Source of the DNA: an uncultured Lachnospiraceae bacterium
Lineage (GTDB): Bacteria > Bacillota > Clostridia > Lachnospirales > Lachnospiraceae
DNA length: 51,730 bases
Assembly: GCA_900539715.1 (NCBI GenBank)
Contig: UQDA01000020.1
Span: 1 to 51,730, forward strand
Reading direction: 5' to 3'
In this document: positions 9,034 to 18,192 of the stretch, in pieces
How the letters are laid out: each line of letters starts with the position of its first letter
Numbering within the stretch: the first letter of the stretch is position 1
Notes under the pieces: model-generated
What the model was told of the DNA's origin: nothing
Database searches by the model: none
Seen by the model: only the letters and a program-made list of their open reading frames with translations
Program-made: the position numbers and the translations under genes

Positions 9034-9067
9034 CAAAAAATGTCCGAAAACTTCATGTTTCCGGACA
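9034..9067 (-). terminator. Rho-independent terminator of the tRNA-Glu pair
   Basis: On the minus strand TGTCCG...CGGACA forms a hairpin (9041-9067), with A-T pairs extending it, followed by six T residues (9035-9040). It separates the tRNA transcript from the rimP promoter only 20 bases further on. Confidence 0.88.
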
Positions 9068-9074
9068 TCTGTAG

Positions 9075-9146
9075 CAGCCAGTAGGGGAATCGAACCCCTG
9101 TTTCCGCCGTGAGAGGGCGGCGTCTTAACCGCTTGACCAACTGGCC
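9075..9146 (-). tRNA. tRNA-Glu (anticodon CTC), copy 2
   Basis: Full cloverleaf: acceptor GGCCAGT/ACTGGCT, anticodon stem CCGCC/GGCGG with loop CTCTCAC, giving anticodon CTC, and the T-arm GGTTCGATTCC. No CCA is encoded. It is identical to the copy at 9228-9299. Confidence 0.93.
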
Positions 9147-9227
9147 ATCTGCAATCTGCCTTCCTGCCAAATCATATTTAAAACTGATATAGCAGAACAT
9201 TTCTATTCTCACCAGTAATCTGATGAA

Positions 9228-9299
9228 CAGCCAGTAGGGGAATCGAACCCCTGTTTCCGCCGTGAGAGGGCGGCGTCTTAACCGCTTGACCAACTGGCC
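9228..9299 (-). tRNA. tRNA-Glu (anticodon CTC), copy 1
   Basis: Identical to the downstream copy, including the five bases beyond the 5' end. The repeat period is 153 bases. It is the first gene of a two-tRNA transcript. The CTC anticodon reads GAG; the usual tRNA-Glu(TTC) is not in this window. Confidence 0.93.
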
Positions 9300-9340
9300 A
9301 TCTGTTCATTCCGTCATAGCTGTTTGCCTGACGCTTGATT

Positions 9341-9369
9341 ACTATACAACATTCTCCGACAGATTGCAA
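9341..9369 (-). promoter_or_regulatory. Promoter of the tRNA-Glu pair
   Basis: TTGCAA (9364-9369), a 17-base spacer and TATAGT (9341-9346), about 35 bases before the first tRNA. An A/T-tract-rich stretch (9370-9412) just upstream could act as an UP element. Confidence 0.8.
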
Positions 9370-9471
9370 GTACTTTTTTGAAATTTTTTAAAAAATTTTT
9401 TTTGAAGCGTTTTTGAAGCGATTCTAAAACGGCTCCCTAAGCGCTGCGCAGCCGCCTGTCCGGCGGGATTT

Positions 9472-10185
9472 TCAACGCCCGATCCTGCTGTACTCCATTC
9501 CAAACAGGCTTTCCCAGACATGTATTTCTATCATATCCCCTGTTTCTGCCGCGTCATATATCTCCTGCGGCACTAAAAAGCGCTGCCCGGTCTGATCCCG
9601 CCAGTCTGCTTCCAGAATATAGTCCCGCCCTCCGGTGCTTCTGCTGACACTGTTTTTTTCGGACACGATCCCGGTTTCTGTCCGCGCTTCTTCAAATGTC
9701 AACGCATACTGCACTGGAAACGTGACCAAAAGCGCTGCCGCAATGCCCTCTGCCGCCAAACGCCCCAGACAGGGTAAGGGGCTTGTCTTTTTGATTTTTC
9801 TGACCTTTAAAAGCAAGGGTAACTCCACAAGCACTGCCGTTACCAGCGCATAACCAAGAAAATCCGTTGTTTCAAACTCATAGGGGAAAACCAGAAGGAT
9901 CGCCCACATTGCCGCAAGAAGCACAGAGATTTCCGGCACAAAATAAAACCGTTTTCCGTCTGCCCCCTCTGTGTCCTTCCCGGAAGTCCGAAAATACTGG
10001 GCAGGGTATCCGTACACACGAAGCCCCCATGCTGACAGCAGGACGGCAGAAGACAAAAATGCCGCCCCCTTCCTTCCTGCTGCAAAAGCTGCTGCCGCCG
10101 CAAAAAGCCAGATCCATCCTGCCGCCCTGTATTTTTTGATATATGCCTCGCAGCGCCTGCGCGCTTCCCCGTAACGATCCTTCAT
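9472..10185 (-). CDS. Uncharacterised five-helix membrane protein
   Basis: I do not recognise the family. The 237-residue product has a basic N-terminus (MKDRYGEARRRCEAYIKKYR) and about five hydrophobic segments (near residues 23-37, 41-58, 87-104, 109-128 and 143-163). A soluble C-terminal domain of about 70 residues ends with VPQEIYDAAETGDMIEIHVW, which looks beta-rich. AAAGGAAACAGGTGAG precedes the ATG. It lies 38 bases after polC and probably shares its transcript. Confidence 0.7.
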   Translation of the reverse strand: MKDRYGEARRRCEAYIKKYRAAGWIWLFAAAAAFAAGRKGAAFLSSAVLLSAWGLRVYGYPAQYFRTSGKDTEGADGKRFYFVPEISVLLAAMWAILLVFPYEFETTDFLGYALVTAVLVELPLLLKVRKIKKTSPLPCLGRLAAEGIAAALLVTFPVQYALTFEEARTETGIVSEKNSVSRSTGGRDYILEADWRDQTGQRFLVPQEIYDAAETGDMIEIHVWESLFGMEYSRIGR

Positions 10186-10223
10186 CTCACCTGTTTCCTT
10201 TTTGATTTTTCCGCTTCTCCCAA

Positions 10224-13200
10224 TCAGCCTGTCATAAAATCAAACAGGCTTATCTGGTTGGATTCCGGCAGGTCACCCAGAATGCCAAGGCTGTCTAAAA
10301 GCTCCACAATCGTCTTACTCGCCTTGGAACGCTCCCTAAAATCATCCTTACTTAAAAACGGTCCGTTCTTTGCAGCCTCCACGATGGAATCCGCAGCCTT
10401 CTCACCCAGACCGTCTATACTGTTTAAGGAAGGCATTATCTTCCCGTCCATGACCTGAAAATTTCTGGAATGGGCTTTAAAGATATCGATAGGCTCAAAT
10501 TCAAAGCCTCTCGCATACATTTCCTGCACGACCTTCATGTCTTTTAACGATGCCTGCTCCTTCTGGCTCAGACTGTCCGAACGCTTTTTATAATCCGCCA
10601 TCACTGCATCCAGATGCTGACGTCCCTGACACATGATTTCATAGGAAAATGCCGAAGCCCGGATTGAGAAGAACGCCGCATAATATGCCAGCGGATAGTT
10701 CACCTTACAATAGGCGATACGCCACGCCATCATAACATATGCCGCCGCATGGGCTTTCGGGAACATATACTTTATCTTTTTACAGGACCAGATATACCAG
10801 TCCGGCACGCCGGCCTCCGTCATGGCAGATTCCATCTCCGGCTTTAATCCCTTTCCTTTTCGCACGCTCTCCATTGTTGTGAACGAAAGGCTCGGGTCCA
10901 TCCCTTTGTTTATCAGATATATCATAATATCGTCACGACAGCATATCGCGTTGGAAATCGTCGCCTTTCCTTCCTGAATGAGCGTCTGGGCATTTCCCAG
11001 CCATACGTCCGTTCCGTGTCCCAGACCGGATATTCTTATCAGATCTGAAAAGCACTGGGGTTTCGTATCCAAAAGCATCTGGATGACAAACTCTGTTCCA
11101 AACTCCGGGATACCCAAAGACCCCAGCGGGCAGCCGTCTATCTGATCCGGCGTGATGCCCAGCGCCGACGTATTCTGAAACAGGCTCATGACCTGCGGAT
11201 CATCCAACGGTATTTTTGTCGCATCAATGCCCGTCAGGTCTTCCAGCATCCTTATCATCGTCGGGTCATCGTGTCCCAGGATGTCCAGCTTTAACAGGTT
11301 GTGGTCGATGGAGTGATAGTCAAAATGCGTCGTTACCGTGTCCGTCGTCATATCGTTTGCCGGATGCTGCACCGGCGTAAAGGAATTGATATCCTCTCCC
11401 ACCGGAAGCACCACGATACCTCCCGGATGCTGTCCCGTGCTGCGGCGCACACCCGTACACCCCTGCACTATCCTGTTTATCTCACAGTTGCGCTTCTTGC
11501 TGCCGCGCTCCTCGAAATAATTTTTCACATAACCAAATGCCGTCTTGTCTGCCAGCGTGCCTATCGTCCCTGCCCGGAACGTCTGTCCCGCCCCAAATAT
11601 GACCTCCGTATATTTGTGCGCCTTACTCTGATATTCACCGGAAAAGTTCAAGTCGATATCCGGCTCCTTATCGCCCTTAAATCCCAAAAACGTCTCAAAG
11701 GGGATATCAAATCCGTCCTTGACCAGAGGCTCACCGCATACCGGGCATGCCTTATCGGGCATATCGCAGCCCGCATTTCCCGAAAATGCCTTTACCTCAG
11801 GCGAATCAAAATCATAATAATGGCACTTCGGGCAGCGATAGTGCGCACTCAGGGAATTTACCTCCGTGATGCCCGCCATAAATGCCACAAGCGATGAACC
11901 GACAGATCCTCTGGAACCGACCAGATAGCCGTCCTCTACCGATTTCCACACGAGCTTCTGCGCAATGATATACATCACGGCAAAACCGTTGCTGATGATA
12001 GAATGCAGCTCCTTTTCCAAACGTTCCACCACAATCCGGGGAAGTTCTTCTCCATAAAGCTCGTGGGCCTTGCGGTAACAGATATCCGTCAGCGTCTTAT
12101 CACTGTCCGGAATGACGGGCGGGCACTTATCCGGGCGCACCGGTGATATCGTTTCTATCTGGTCTGCTATCAAATTCGTATTCGTAATAACGACCTCTTC
12201 CGCCTTTTCGCTTCCCAGATACTGAAATTCCTCCAGCATCTCCTCTGTTGTCCGCAAAAACAGCGGTGCCTGCTCATCCGCATCTTTAAAGCCCTTGCCT
12301 GCCATGATAATGCGGCGATACACTTCGTCGGCAGGATCCAGAAAATGAACATCACAGGTCGCAACTACCGGCTTGTTAAACTGCTCTCCCAGCTTTACGA
12401 TCCGACGGTTCATCTCCTGGATATCCTCCACCGAATTGATATTTTCCATTTTTTCGGAATGTATCATGAACATATTATTGCCCGTCGGCTGAATCTCCAG
12501 ATAATCGTAAAAATTCACTATCCTCGCGATATCTGCATCGGACTTTTCATCCAGAAGGGCACGGTATAATTCGCCCGCCTCGCACGCGCTCCCCAGTATC
12601 AGCCCTTCTCTATACTTCATCAGAAGGCTCTTGGGTATCCTTGGCGTCTTATGAAAATAAGTAAGGTGCGATTCCGATACAAGCCGGTAAAGGTTCACGC
12701 GCCCCACATCATTTTTCGCCAGAATGATGGCATGATAAGGGAACAGACGCTTCACGATATCCGGGCTGGAATCGCCCAGATGATTAACATCCGACAGCGT
12801 ATGACAGTCTCTCTGTTCCAGCATCGGGATAAATTTCACAAAAATCTCCGCCGTTGCCCCTGCATCATCCACTGCCCTGTGATGATTTTCCAGAGAAACG
12901 CCCAGCGTCTTTGCCACCGCGTCCAGCGTATGCTTCGCCTGATGGGGCAGGAGCACGCGTGCGATGCCGACGGTATCCACATAGGTCGGGTCCAGAGGGA
13001 TGTTCTGGCGCGCCGCATTTTCCATGATAAAACTCATATCAAAGCTCGCATTGTGCGCCACAAATATCGTTCCCTCACAGAATTTCAAAAATTCCGGCAG
13101 AACCTCCTCTATTACCGGCGCATCCATGACCATCTCGTCGCTTATGCCCGTCAGCTGTTCTATCCTGAACGGGATGGGCGTTTTTGGATTAACGAAGGTG

Positions 13201-15020
13201 GAAAATTTGTCAACTATCCTTCCATCTTCCACTTTGACCGCGCCTATCTCTATAATCCTGTTCTTTACCGGAGAAAAGCCCGTTGTCTCAATATCAAACA
13301 CCACATAGGAATCCCGCAGCGGCTGTCCCTTGTCTCCCGTCACGATTTCCTTTAAATCGTCCACAAGATATGCTTCACAGCCGTATATCACTTTAAAAAA
13401 ATCGTTTCTGTCAGGATTTTCCTCCCCGGCTTCCTTACGGCGGTTTTTTTCCGCCTTCCACAAATCGTCCAGCAGATGATTGGCATCCGGAAACGACTGC
13501 ACCACGCCGTGATCCGTGATTGCTATCGCAGGATGTCCCCACTGATACGCACGCTTTACCAAATCCTTCGCCTCGGAAACGCCGTCCATATCGCTCATCT
13601 TCGTATGACAGTGAAGCTCTACGCGCTTTCGCACAGACATGTCCACGCGGGCGCTCGTAAAGTCGGAAATCTTCTTAACGCCAACGATGGAACCCACGGT
13701 AAGCTCCCCGTCAAATTTATCCACCATCGTCAAGCCCTTTATCTTTACAAACGCGCCCGGCTTTATCCCCGCCTTGACCTCATCAAGCTGTTCGTTCAGC
13801 GTAAAAATCTTTATCGTCATCGTATCGGTAAAATCCGTCACGTCAAATATCAATATCGTCCGCTCGTTACGTATCTCCCGCTGATCCATGGCAATTATCT
13901 TGCCGCGTATCACGACTTCTCCCATTTCTCCGATTATCTCTTCGATGGGTATCGCCTCTTCGTCAAAATCTCTGCCGTACAGCACATCCGGATTATCGCT
14001 CTTTTTAACGCCGCGTCTGAAATCGCCCCTGCCTTCCCGGTTGAGCTTTCCTTTTCCGTATTTTCCACCGGCACCGGAAGCTGCGTTTCTGCCATCGCCC
14101 CGCACGTTTCCCGCCGGACCAGATACCGTGCCGCCTCCTGCTGCCAAAACGTCTCCTTCCTGACCGTATCCCATCGCTGCTGCTGCCGCCATCGCATCCG
14201 CAGGAATGACCGTTCCACCCTCAAAGGGCGTTTCCTGTGCCATCGCCCCGGCTTCCGCCAGATAAGCCTCGTATCCGGCGTCCATCCCTGCACTGCCTGC
14301 GGACGAAGTGCCCCGGTTTTCGGCCGCACGTTCCATTCCGGCTGCATCGCCTGCCGCATAGCCTCCCGCACTGTAGCCGCCGCTCATCACACTGTTTAAC
14401 TGTTCCGGACTCATACTGTAATCAGAGGCTGCCGGACGTGCGCCCGCCTTTGCCGCAATGACCGCCACCTTGCGTGCCATCGCTATCTCCTCCTCTGCCT
14501 TCCGCGGATTTTCCTTCGGCAGGACAAAGCAGGGAGTCACTCCCATCGGCACGCCGCAGCGTTCGCAGCATATCTTTTCCAGTATCCGTACAAGCTCCGG
14601 GCATCTTTCGTGAGCTATCACTGTATCCGGTACTTCCATCTGAAGATTTCCTTCCCCTTCAAAAGAAAGCTTCGCAGACCGAAACAGGCTGTATTCTACC
14701 GGACTGCATTCCTTTAATTCCAGCAGGATACTCTCATGATAGGCTTCCAGAAGCGTCTTCGGGTCATACTGGGCGGACAGATGAAACTTCTCCTGTATCT
14801 TGACCGTAATATTGCAGTCCGGGAAAAGCTGCTTTTTTATTTCCTCCTCCATTGCAAAGACAGTCTGCTTCGGTATCAGCCTGTCACAACTGATATAGAT
14901 TCTGATAAAATCTTTCTGCCGGGTCGCTGTAACCCGTTCCACCGTCACTTTTTCAAATAATCCCCGAATACTTCCCTCCAGCTTCAGCCCCGGGAAAACC
15001 TCCATGAAACCTTTTGCCAT
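10224..15020 (-). CDS. polC: DNA polymerase III alpha subunit, PolC type (Gram-positive)
   Basis: Replicative polymerase with built-in proofreading, 1598 residues. In order: an N-terminal domain, an unusual Ala/Gly-rich linker (about residues 205-340), an OB domain (VVIRGKIIAMDQREIRNERT), a PHP domain (LHCHTKMSDMDGVSEAKD) interrupted by the DEDD exonuclease (YVVFDIETTGFSPVKNRIIE), and then the C-family polymerase core (DIDLNFSGEYQ, HPGGIVVLP). ATG 15020 follows AGGAGTAAC, one base after the ispG stop. The linker is longer and less charged than I expect for PolC. Confidence 0.96.
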   Translation of the reverse strand: MAKGFMEVFPGLKLEGSIRGLFEKVTVERVTATRQKDFIRIYISCDRLIPKQTVFAMEEEIKKQLFPDCNITVKIQEKFHLSAQYDPKTLLEAYHESILLELKECSPVEYSLFRSAKLSFEGEGNLQMEVPDTVIAHERCPELVRILEKICCERCGVPMGVTPCFVLPKENPRKAEEEIAMARKVAVIAAKAGARPAASDYSMSPEQLNSVMSGGYSAGGYAAGDAAGMERAAENRGTSSAGSAGMDAGYEAYLAEAGAMAQETPFEGGTVIPADAMAAAAAMGYGQEGDVLAAGGGTVSGPAGNVRGDGRNAASGAGGKYGKGKLNREGRGDFRRGVKKSDNPDVLYGRDFDEEAIPIEEIIGEMGEVVIRGKIIAMDQREIRNERTILIFDVTDFTDTMTIKIFTLNEQLDEVKAGIKPGAFVKIKGLTMVDKFDGELTVGSIVGVKKISDFTSARVDMSVRKRVELHCHTKMSDMDGVSEAKDLVKRAYQWGHPAIAITDHGVVQSFPDANHLLDDLWKAEKNRRKEAGEENPDRNDFFKVIYGCEAYLVDDLKEIVTGDKGQPLRDSYVVFDIETTGFSPVKNRIIEIGAVKVEDGRIVDKFSTFVNPKTPIPFRIEQLTGISDEMVMDAPVIEEVLPEFLKFCEGTIFVAHNASFDMSFIMENAARQNIPLDPTYVDTVGIARVLLPHQAKHTLDAVAKTLGVSLENHHRAVDDAGATAEIFVKFIPMLEQRDCHTLSDVNHLGDSSPDIVKRLFPYHAIILAKNDVGRVNLYRLVSESHLTYFHKTPRIPKSLLMKYREGLILGSACEAGELYRALLDEKSDADIARIVNFYDYLEIQPTGNNMFMIHSEKMENINSVEDIQEMNRRIVKLGEQFNKPVVATCDVHFLDPADEVYRRIIMAGKGFKDADEQAPLFLRTTEEMLEEFQYLGSEKAEEVVITNTNLIADQIETISPVRPDKCPPVIPDSDKTLTDICYRKAHELYGEELPRIVVERLEKELHSIISNGFAVMYIIAQKLVWKSVEDGYLVGSRGSVGSSLVAFMAGITEVNSLSAHYRCPKCHYYDFDSPEVKAFSGNAGCDMPDKACPVCGEPLVKDGFDIPFETFLGFKGDKEPDIDLNFSGEYQSKAHKYTEVIFGAGQTFRAGTIGTLADKTAFGYVKNYFEERGSKKRNCEINRIVQGCTGVRRSTGQHPGGIVVLPVGEDINSFTPVQHPANDMTTDTVTTHFDYHSIDHNLLKLDILGHDDPTMIRMLEDLTGIDATKIPLDDPQVMSLFQNTSALGITPDQIDGCPLGSLGIPEFGTEFVIQMLLDTKPQCFSDLIRISGLGHGTDVWLGNAQTLIQEGKATISNAICCRDDIMIYLINKGMDPSLSFTTMESVRKGKGLKPEMESAMTEAGVPDWYIWSCKKIKYMFPKAHAAAYVMMAWRIAYCKVNYPLAYYAAFFSIRASAFSYEIMCQGRQHLDAVMADYKKRSDSLSQKEQASLKDMKVVQEMYARGFEFEPIDIFKAHSRNFQVMDGKIMPSLNSIDGLGEKAADSIVEAAKNGPFLSKDDFRERSKASKTIVELLDSLGILGDLPESNQISLFDFMTG

Positions 15021-15021
15021 G

Positions 15022-16086
15022 TTACTCCTGTTCCTTCCAATGCTCCAGCTCATACCGCAAAGTGGAGACAAACTCTGCCTCAGGCACTTTGCGGATGATC
15101 TGACCCTTCTTTATCAAAAGCCCTTCTCCTATCCCTCCGGCTATCCCCAGATCGGCCTCCTTTGCCTCTCCCGGGCCGTTTACCACGCACCCCATTACCG
15201 CCACCTTGATGTTTAAGTCCGGGAACTGTGCAGCCATCGTTTCCACTTCGTTCGCCAGTTTTATCTGGTCTATCTTCGTACGTCCGCATGTCGGACAGCT
15301 TACAACCTCGATGCCGCCTTTTCTGAGTCCAAGAGTACGAAGAATGAGCTTCGCGGACTTTATCTCTTCCACAACGTCCCCTGTCAGGGAGACGCGTATT
15401 GTATCACCAATGCCCTGATTCAGGATAAGTCCCAGACCTATCGCGGATTTGATGTTGCCGGACAGTACAGTTCCCGCTTCCGTTATCCCCACATGCAGCG
15501 GATATTCTGTTTTGCCCGCCAAAAGCTCATGCGCTTTCACGCACATCATCACATCTGAAGATTTGATGCTGATAACCAGTTCGTGATAATCCAGATCTTC
15601 TATCATCCGCACCTTATCCAGCGCGCTCTCCACAATGCCTTCTGCCGTCACGCCGCCGTATTTCTCCACAAGATCTTTCTCGAGGGAACCGCTGTTTACG
15701 CCGACCCGGATAGGCACCATACGCTCCTTCGCCGCCTTTACAACCTCCGCCACGCGCTCCGGCCCGCCGATATTGCCGGGGTTGATACGTATCTTATCCG
15801 CGCCGTTTTCAATCGCCGCGATCGCCATTTTATGATCAAAATGAATATCCGCCACAACCGGGATGGATATTTGCTTTTTAATCTCGGAAAGCGCCTTTGC
15901 CGCCTCCATGGTCGGCACAGTACAGCGTACTATCTCACATCCTACCTCTTCCAGACGATGTATCTGTGCCACAGTTGCCGCCACATCTTCCGTAGGCGTA
16001 TTCGTCATGGACTGTATCAATATCGGATTTCCTCCGCCTATCACTCTGTTCCCTATCTTTATGACTCTCGTATGCTCTCTGTACAT
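15022..16086 (-). CDS. ispG: 4-hydroxy-3-methylbut-2-enyl diphosphate synthase (flavodoxin)
   Basis: Iron-sulfur enzyme of the methylerythritol phosphate isoprenoid pathway. The 354-residue protein begins MYREHTRVIKIGNRVIGG and has the substrate motif IQSMTNTPTEDV. Cluster ligands lie in CPTCGRTK and GCVVNGPGEA. ATG 16086 is supported by GGGAGG; an in-frame extension of 14 residues is atypical. It directly precedes polC, a neighbourhood common in Clostridia. Confidence 0.95.
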   Translation of the reverse strand: MYREHTRVIKIGNRVIGGGNPILIQSMTNTPTEDVAATVAQIHRLEEVGCEIVRCTVPTMEAAKALSEIKKQISIPVVADIHFDHKMAIAAIENGADKIRINPGNIGGPERVAEVVKAAKERMVPIRVGVNSGSLEKDLVEKYGGVTAEGIVESALDKVRMIEDLDYHELVISIKSSDVMMCVKAHELLAGKTEYPLHVGITEAGTVLSGNIKSAIGLGLILNQGIGDTIRVSLTGDVVEEIKSAKLILRTLGLRKGGIEVVSCPTCGRTKIDQIKLANEVETMAAQFPDLNIKVAVMGCVVNGPGEAKEADLGIAGGIGEGLLIKKGQIIRKVPEAEFVSTLRYELEHWKEQE

Positions 16087-16183
16087 AAATGCTTCCTCCC
16101 TTTTTCCGTTTCTATTTCCGGCAGCCAAAGCTGCAAATCATCTATTGCCATTTTAGCACTTCGCCTATGACTGTGCAATCATT

Positions 16184-17233
16184 TCAAGGCAGCATCCACC
16201 TTCCCGGACTTTTTTCCGTCCGCAAAACGCTCTGGAGCGGCTCGCACACCGCACAGCCCGGGCTCCGCATTTTTTTCCGGAAAAAATCTGCCAGATATCC
16301 TAACAGCACTGTCCAAAAAAGCAGGACAATACTGCCATATACATTCCCTTTTTTTCCGGATGCCTCCCGCAAAAACAATGCTCCTGCAGTAAGCGTTGCC
16401 AAGGGAAGGAGCACTGTATACAGCCCGTGCCCCAGGAGCTTCCCTTTTCCAAACGCTCTGCTCTTTCTCCCGTCTAAAAGCCCCTCCAGCGCTGCCTTAA
16501 GACCGTCCATCGTCTGAAACCTTTCCTCCGGCACGGATGCCGTACATTTTTCCACTATCTCTTCCATTTCACGGCTCACATATACACACCTTTCCCGCAG
16601 CCGGCATGCGGCATAAGGCGGCCGCGCCATATCTGCTCCGGTCAGCAGGGCATATAGAGTGCGCCCCGCTCCGAACACATCCGTTCTTACGTCGACTCGT
16701 CTTTCCTCCCGATTTCTCCTCATCTGCTCCGGTGCGGCAAAACCCGGACTTGCCGAAAACCCTTCCGCTTCCGGAGACTCCATCATCGCCGCACTCCCAA
16801 AATCGATCAGCTTCAGCTTTCCTGCGCTGTCTATCATGATATTGGATGGCTTACAGTCCAGATAAAGCACCGGCGGCTGCATCTTGTGCAGACTGCCGAC
16901 CGCACGGCACAGCGCGATACCTATCCGCGCTGCCTCCTCTTCTCCAAACGCCCCGTCCCGCTGCATCTTTTTTTCCAGCGTTTCCCCATCTATCCAGTCC
17001 ATGATAAGATAACGGCTCTCTCCCTGCTCCACAACATCCACTATCCGCGGAAAAAAATCACATCCAAGCCGCCCCAGCATCAGCTCTTCTGTTGTAGCGC
17101 CATCTTTTTTCAAGCACTTTGCCGCCCACACCTTCTGCAGACGCAGGTCATATACCCTGAAAACGCTCGCCGTCCCTCCCTGTCCGAGCCGTTCCAAAAT
17201 CTCATATTTTTCTCCTATCAGCTGCTCTTGCAT
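16184..17233 (-). CDS. Membrane-anchored Ser/Thr protein kinase, non-RD type, no PASTA domains
   Basis: Hanks-type kinase domain: glycine loop LGQGGTASVF (16-25), ATP lysine in AAKCLKK (39), catalytic loop YLDCKPSN with Asp126, Lys128 and Asn131, and DFG at 144-146. The usual HRD is YLD, so it lacks the arginine (and histidine) of RD kinases, but the catalytic residues are kept. Two hydrophobic helices near 280-300 and 308-330 should anchor it. No PASTA repeats follow, unlike PrkC/PknB. The start at 17233 overlaps the PP2C gene by 32 bases. Confidence 0.88.
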   Translation of the reverse strand: MQEQLIGEKYEILERLGQGGTASVFRVYDLRLQKVWAAKCLKKDGATTEELMLGRLGCDFFPRIVDVVEQGESRYLIMDWIDGETLEKKMQRDGAFGEEEAARIGIALCRAVGSLHKMQPPVLYLDCKPSNIMIDSAGKLKLIDFGSAAMMESPEAEGFSASPGFAAPEQMRRNREERRVDVRTDVFGAGRTLYALLTGADMARPPYAACRLRERCVYVSREMEEIVEKCTASVPEERFQTMDGLKAALEGLLDGRKSRAFGKGKLLGHGLYTVLLPLATLTAGALFLREASGKKGNVYGSIVLLFWTVLLGYLADFFRKKMRSPGCAVCEPLQSVLRTEKSPGRWMLP

Positions 17234-17948
17234 CCCCGCTCTTCCTCCCCTCATAACGCACAAAGACCGCCGTCATATTGTCCTTTTCTCCCTGTGCTGC
17301 CACAAAGCCGCCGATCCCCTTCAACCGTCGATAGCAGTCCCTGCTCCCGCTGCAGTCCGCAAAACAACTTTCAAAAAGTCCCTCCGGCACAAGCCTGCAA
17401 AAACCATCCGTACACAAAAGCAGTCCCTCCCCCTTTTTCAGAAAACCGGTCATAAACTCTGCCTCGTCCATCCCGAATGCCCCCAGACATTTTCTGAGCA
17501 CACCACCTTCCCGATGATCCTTCGTCAGACACACCTCCCCTGCGCCGATACGGTATGCGCGGCTGTCACCCATGTGAGCAAGCAAAAATCTGCCGTTTTT
17601 AACAAGCGCCATCGTGCAGGTCGTTCCGCAGCAGATATCTTCTTCCCTTTCACACCTCTCCAGCCCGCCCTGAATATCAAAAAACGCCTTTCTTACAAGC
17701 TTTTTCATCCTTCTGCGCCAGAATATTCCTTCCATACAGACGCCCGCCTCCCTGTAAAACCACTCTGTCAGCCGCTCTGCCGCAAAACCGCTGGCACACT
17801 CGCCCTCCGGAAGTCCGCCAATCCCGTCACATACCGCTAAAAAGACGAGCTCTGTTCCGTTCCTCATCACCCTCTGCAACGAAAAAGAATCCTCGTTTTT
17901 TTCACGGAAACGCCCTTTATCCCAATACCAGGACGCAATATATGCCAT
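17202..17948 (-). CDS. PP2C-family Ser/Thr protein phosphatase
   Basis: Metal-dependent phosphatase, 248 residues and soluble. PP2C motifs are visible: REKNEDSF (metal-binding Asp20), VCDGIGGLPEG (Asp41 and Gly42), HMGDSRAYRI and DNMTAVFVRYEG. It is translated just before, and overlaps, the kinase gene, so it is the probable antagonist of that kinase. GAGAGGGAGA precedes the ATG at 17948. It is the first full gene behind the promoter at 18090-18118. Confidence 0.9.
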   Translation of the reverse strand: MAYIASWYWDKGRFREKNEDSFSLQRVMRNGTELVFLAVCDGIGGLPEGECASGFAAERLTEWFYREAGVCMEGIFWRRRMKKLVRKAFFDIQGGLERCEREEDICCGTTCTMALVKNGRFLLAHMGDSRAYRIGAGEVCLTKDHREGGVLRKCLGAFGMDEAEFMTGFLKKGEGLLLCTDGFCRLVPEGLFESCFADCSGSRDCYRRLKGIGGFVAAQGEKDNMTAVFVRYEGRKSGDARAADRRKI

Positions 17949-17979
17949 TCTCCCTCTCTTTCTGCCGCGCACGGCATTT

Positions 17980-18060
17980 TCAAAAATCCTTTAAATAACT
18001 GTAAACCGGCACGGACAGAACCTCCGCGCCCCCGGCACGACTGCCGGATGCGAACCGCAT
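17980..18060 (-). CDS. Possible 26-residue leader peptide ahead of the PP2C gene
   Basis: An ATG at 18060 sits 6 bases after AGAGGAG, a strong RBS, and opens a 26-codon frame (MRFASGSRAGGAEVLSV...) ending at 17980. It falls entirely between the promoter and the PP2C start. It could be a translated upstream frame or chance; nothing in its composition is diagnostic. Confidence 0.25.
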   Translation of the reverse strand: MRFASGSRAGGAEVLSVPVYSYLKDF

Positions 18061-18089
18061 GAATCTCCTCTGAAAATGAGGTTATTATG

Positions 18090-18118
18090 ATTATAACTCC
18101 GCACTGTACAAAGGTCAA
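18090..18118 (-). promoter_or_regulatory. Promoter of the PP2C-kinase-ispG-polC group
   Basis: TTGACC (18113-18118), a 17-base spacer and a perfect TATAAT (18090-18095) on the minus strand. It overlaps the tail of the trpXYZ terminator, so the two transcripts are set back to back in the same direction. Confidence 0.85.
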
Positions 18119-18119
18119 T

Positions 18120-18187
18120 ACAACACAATACGGGAGCACGCCGTCGAAGGGCTGAACTGTTGTCTGCCCCGGACGACCGTGCTCCCG
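18120..18187 (-). terminator. Long hairpin terminator after the tryptophan transporter operon
   Basis: CGGGAGCACG pairs with CGTGCTCCCG (10 bp); inside it GTCGTC pairs with GACGGC and GGGC with GCCC. It spans 18131-18187 and starts 5 bases after the trpZ stop. A moderately T-rich stretch follows on the minus strand. It is larger than a normal terminator, so an additional RNA role is possible. Confidence 0.65.
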
Positions 18188-18192
18188 CTGTT

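Noticed and set aside
13476..14399. Plus-strand open frame of 307 codons opposite polC
   Set aside because: It is antisense to well-conserved PolC domains and has no recognisable domain or RBS.
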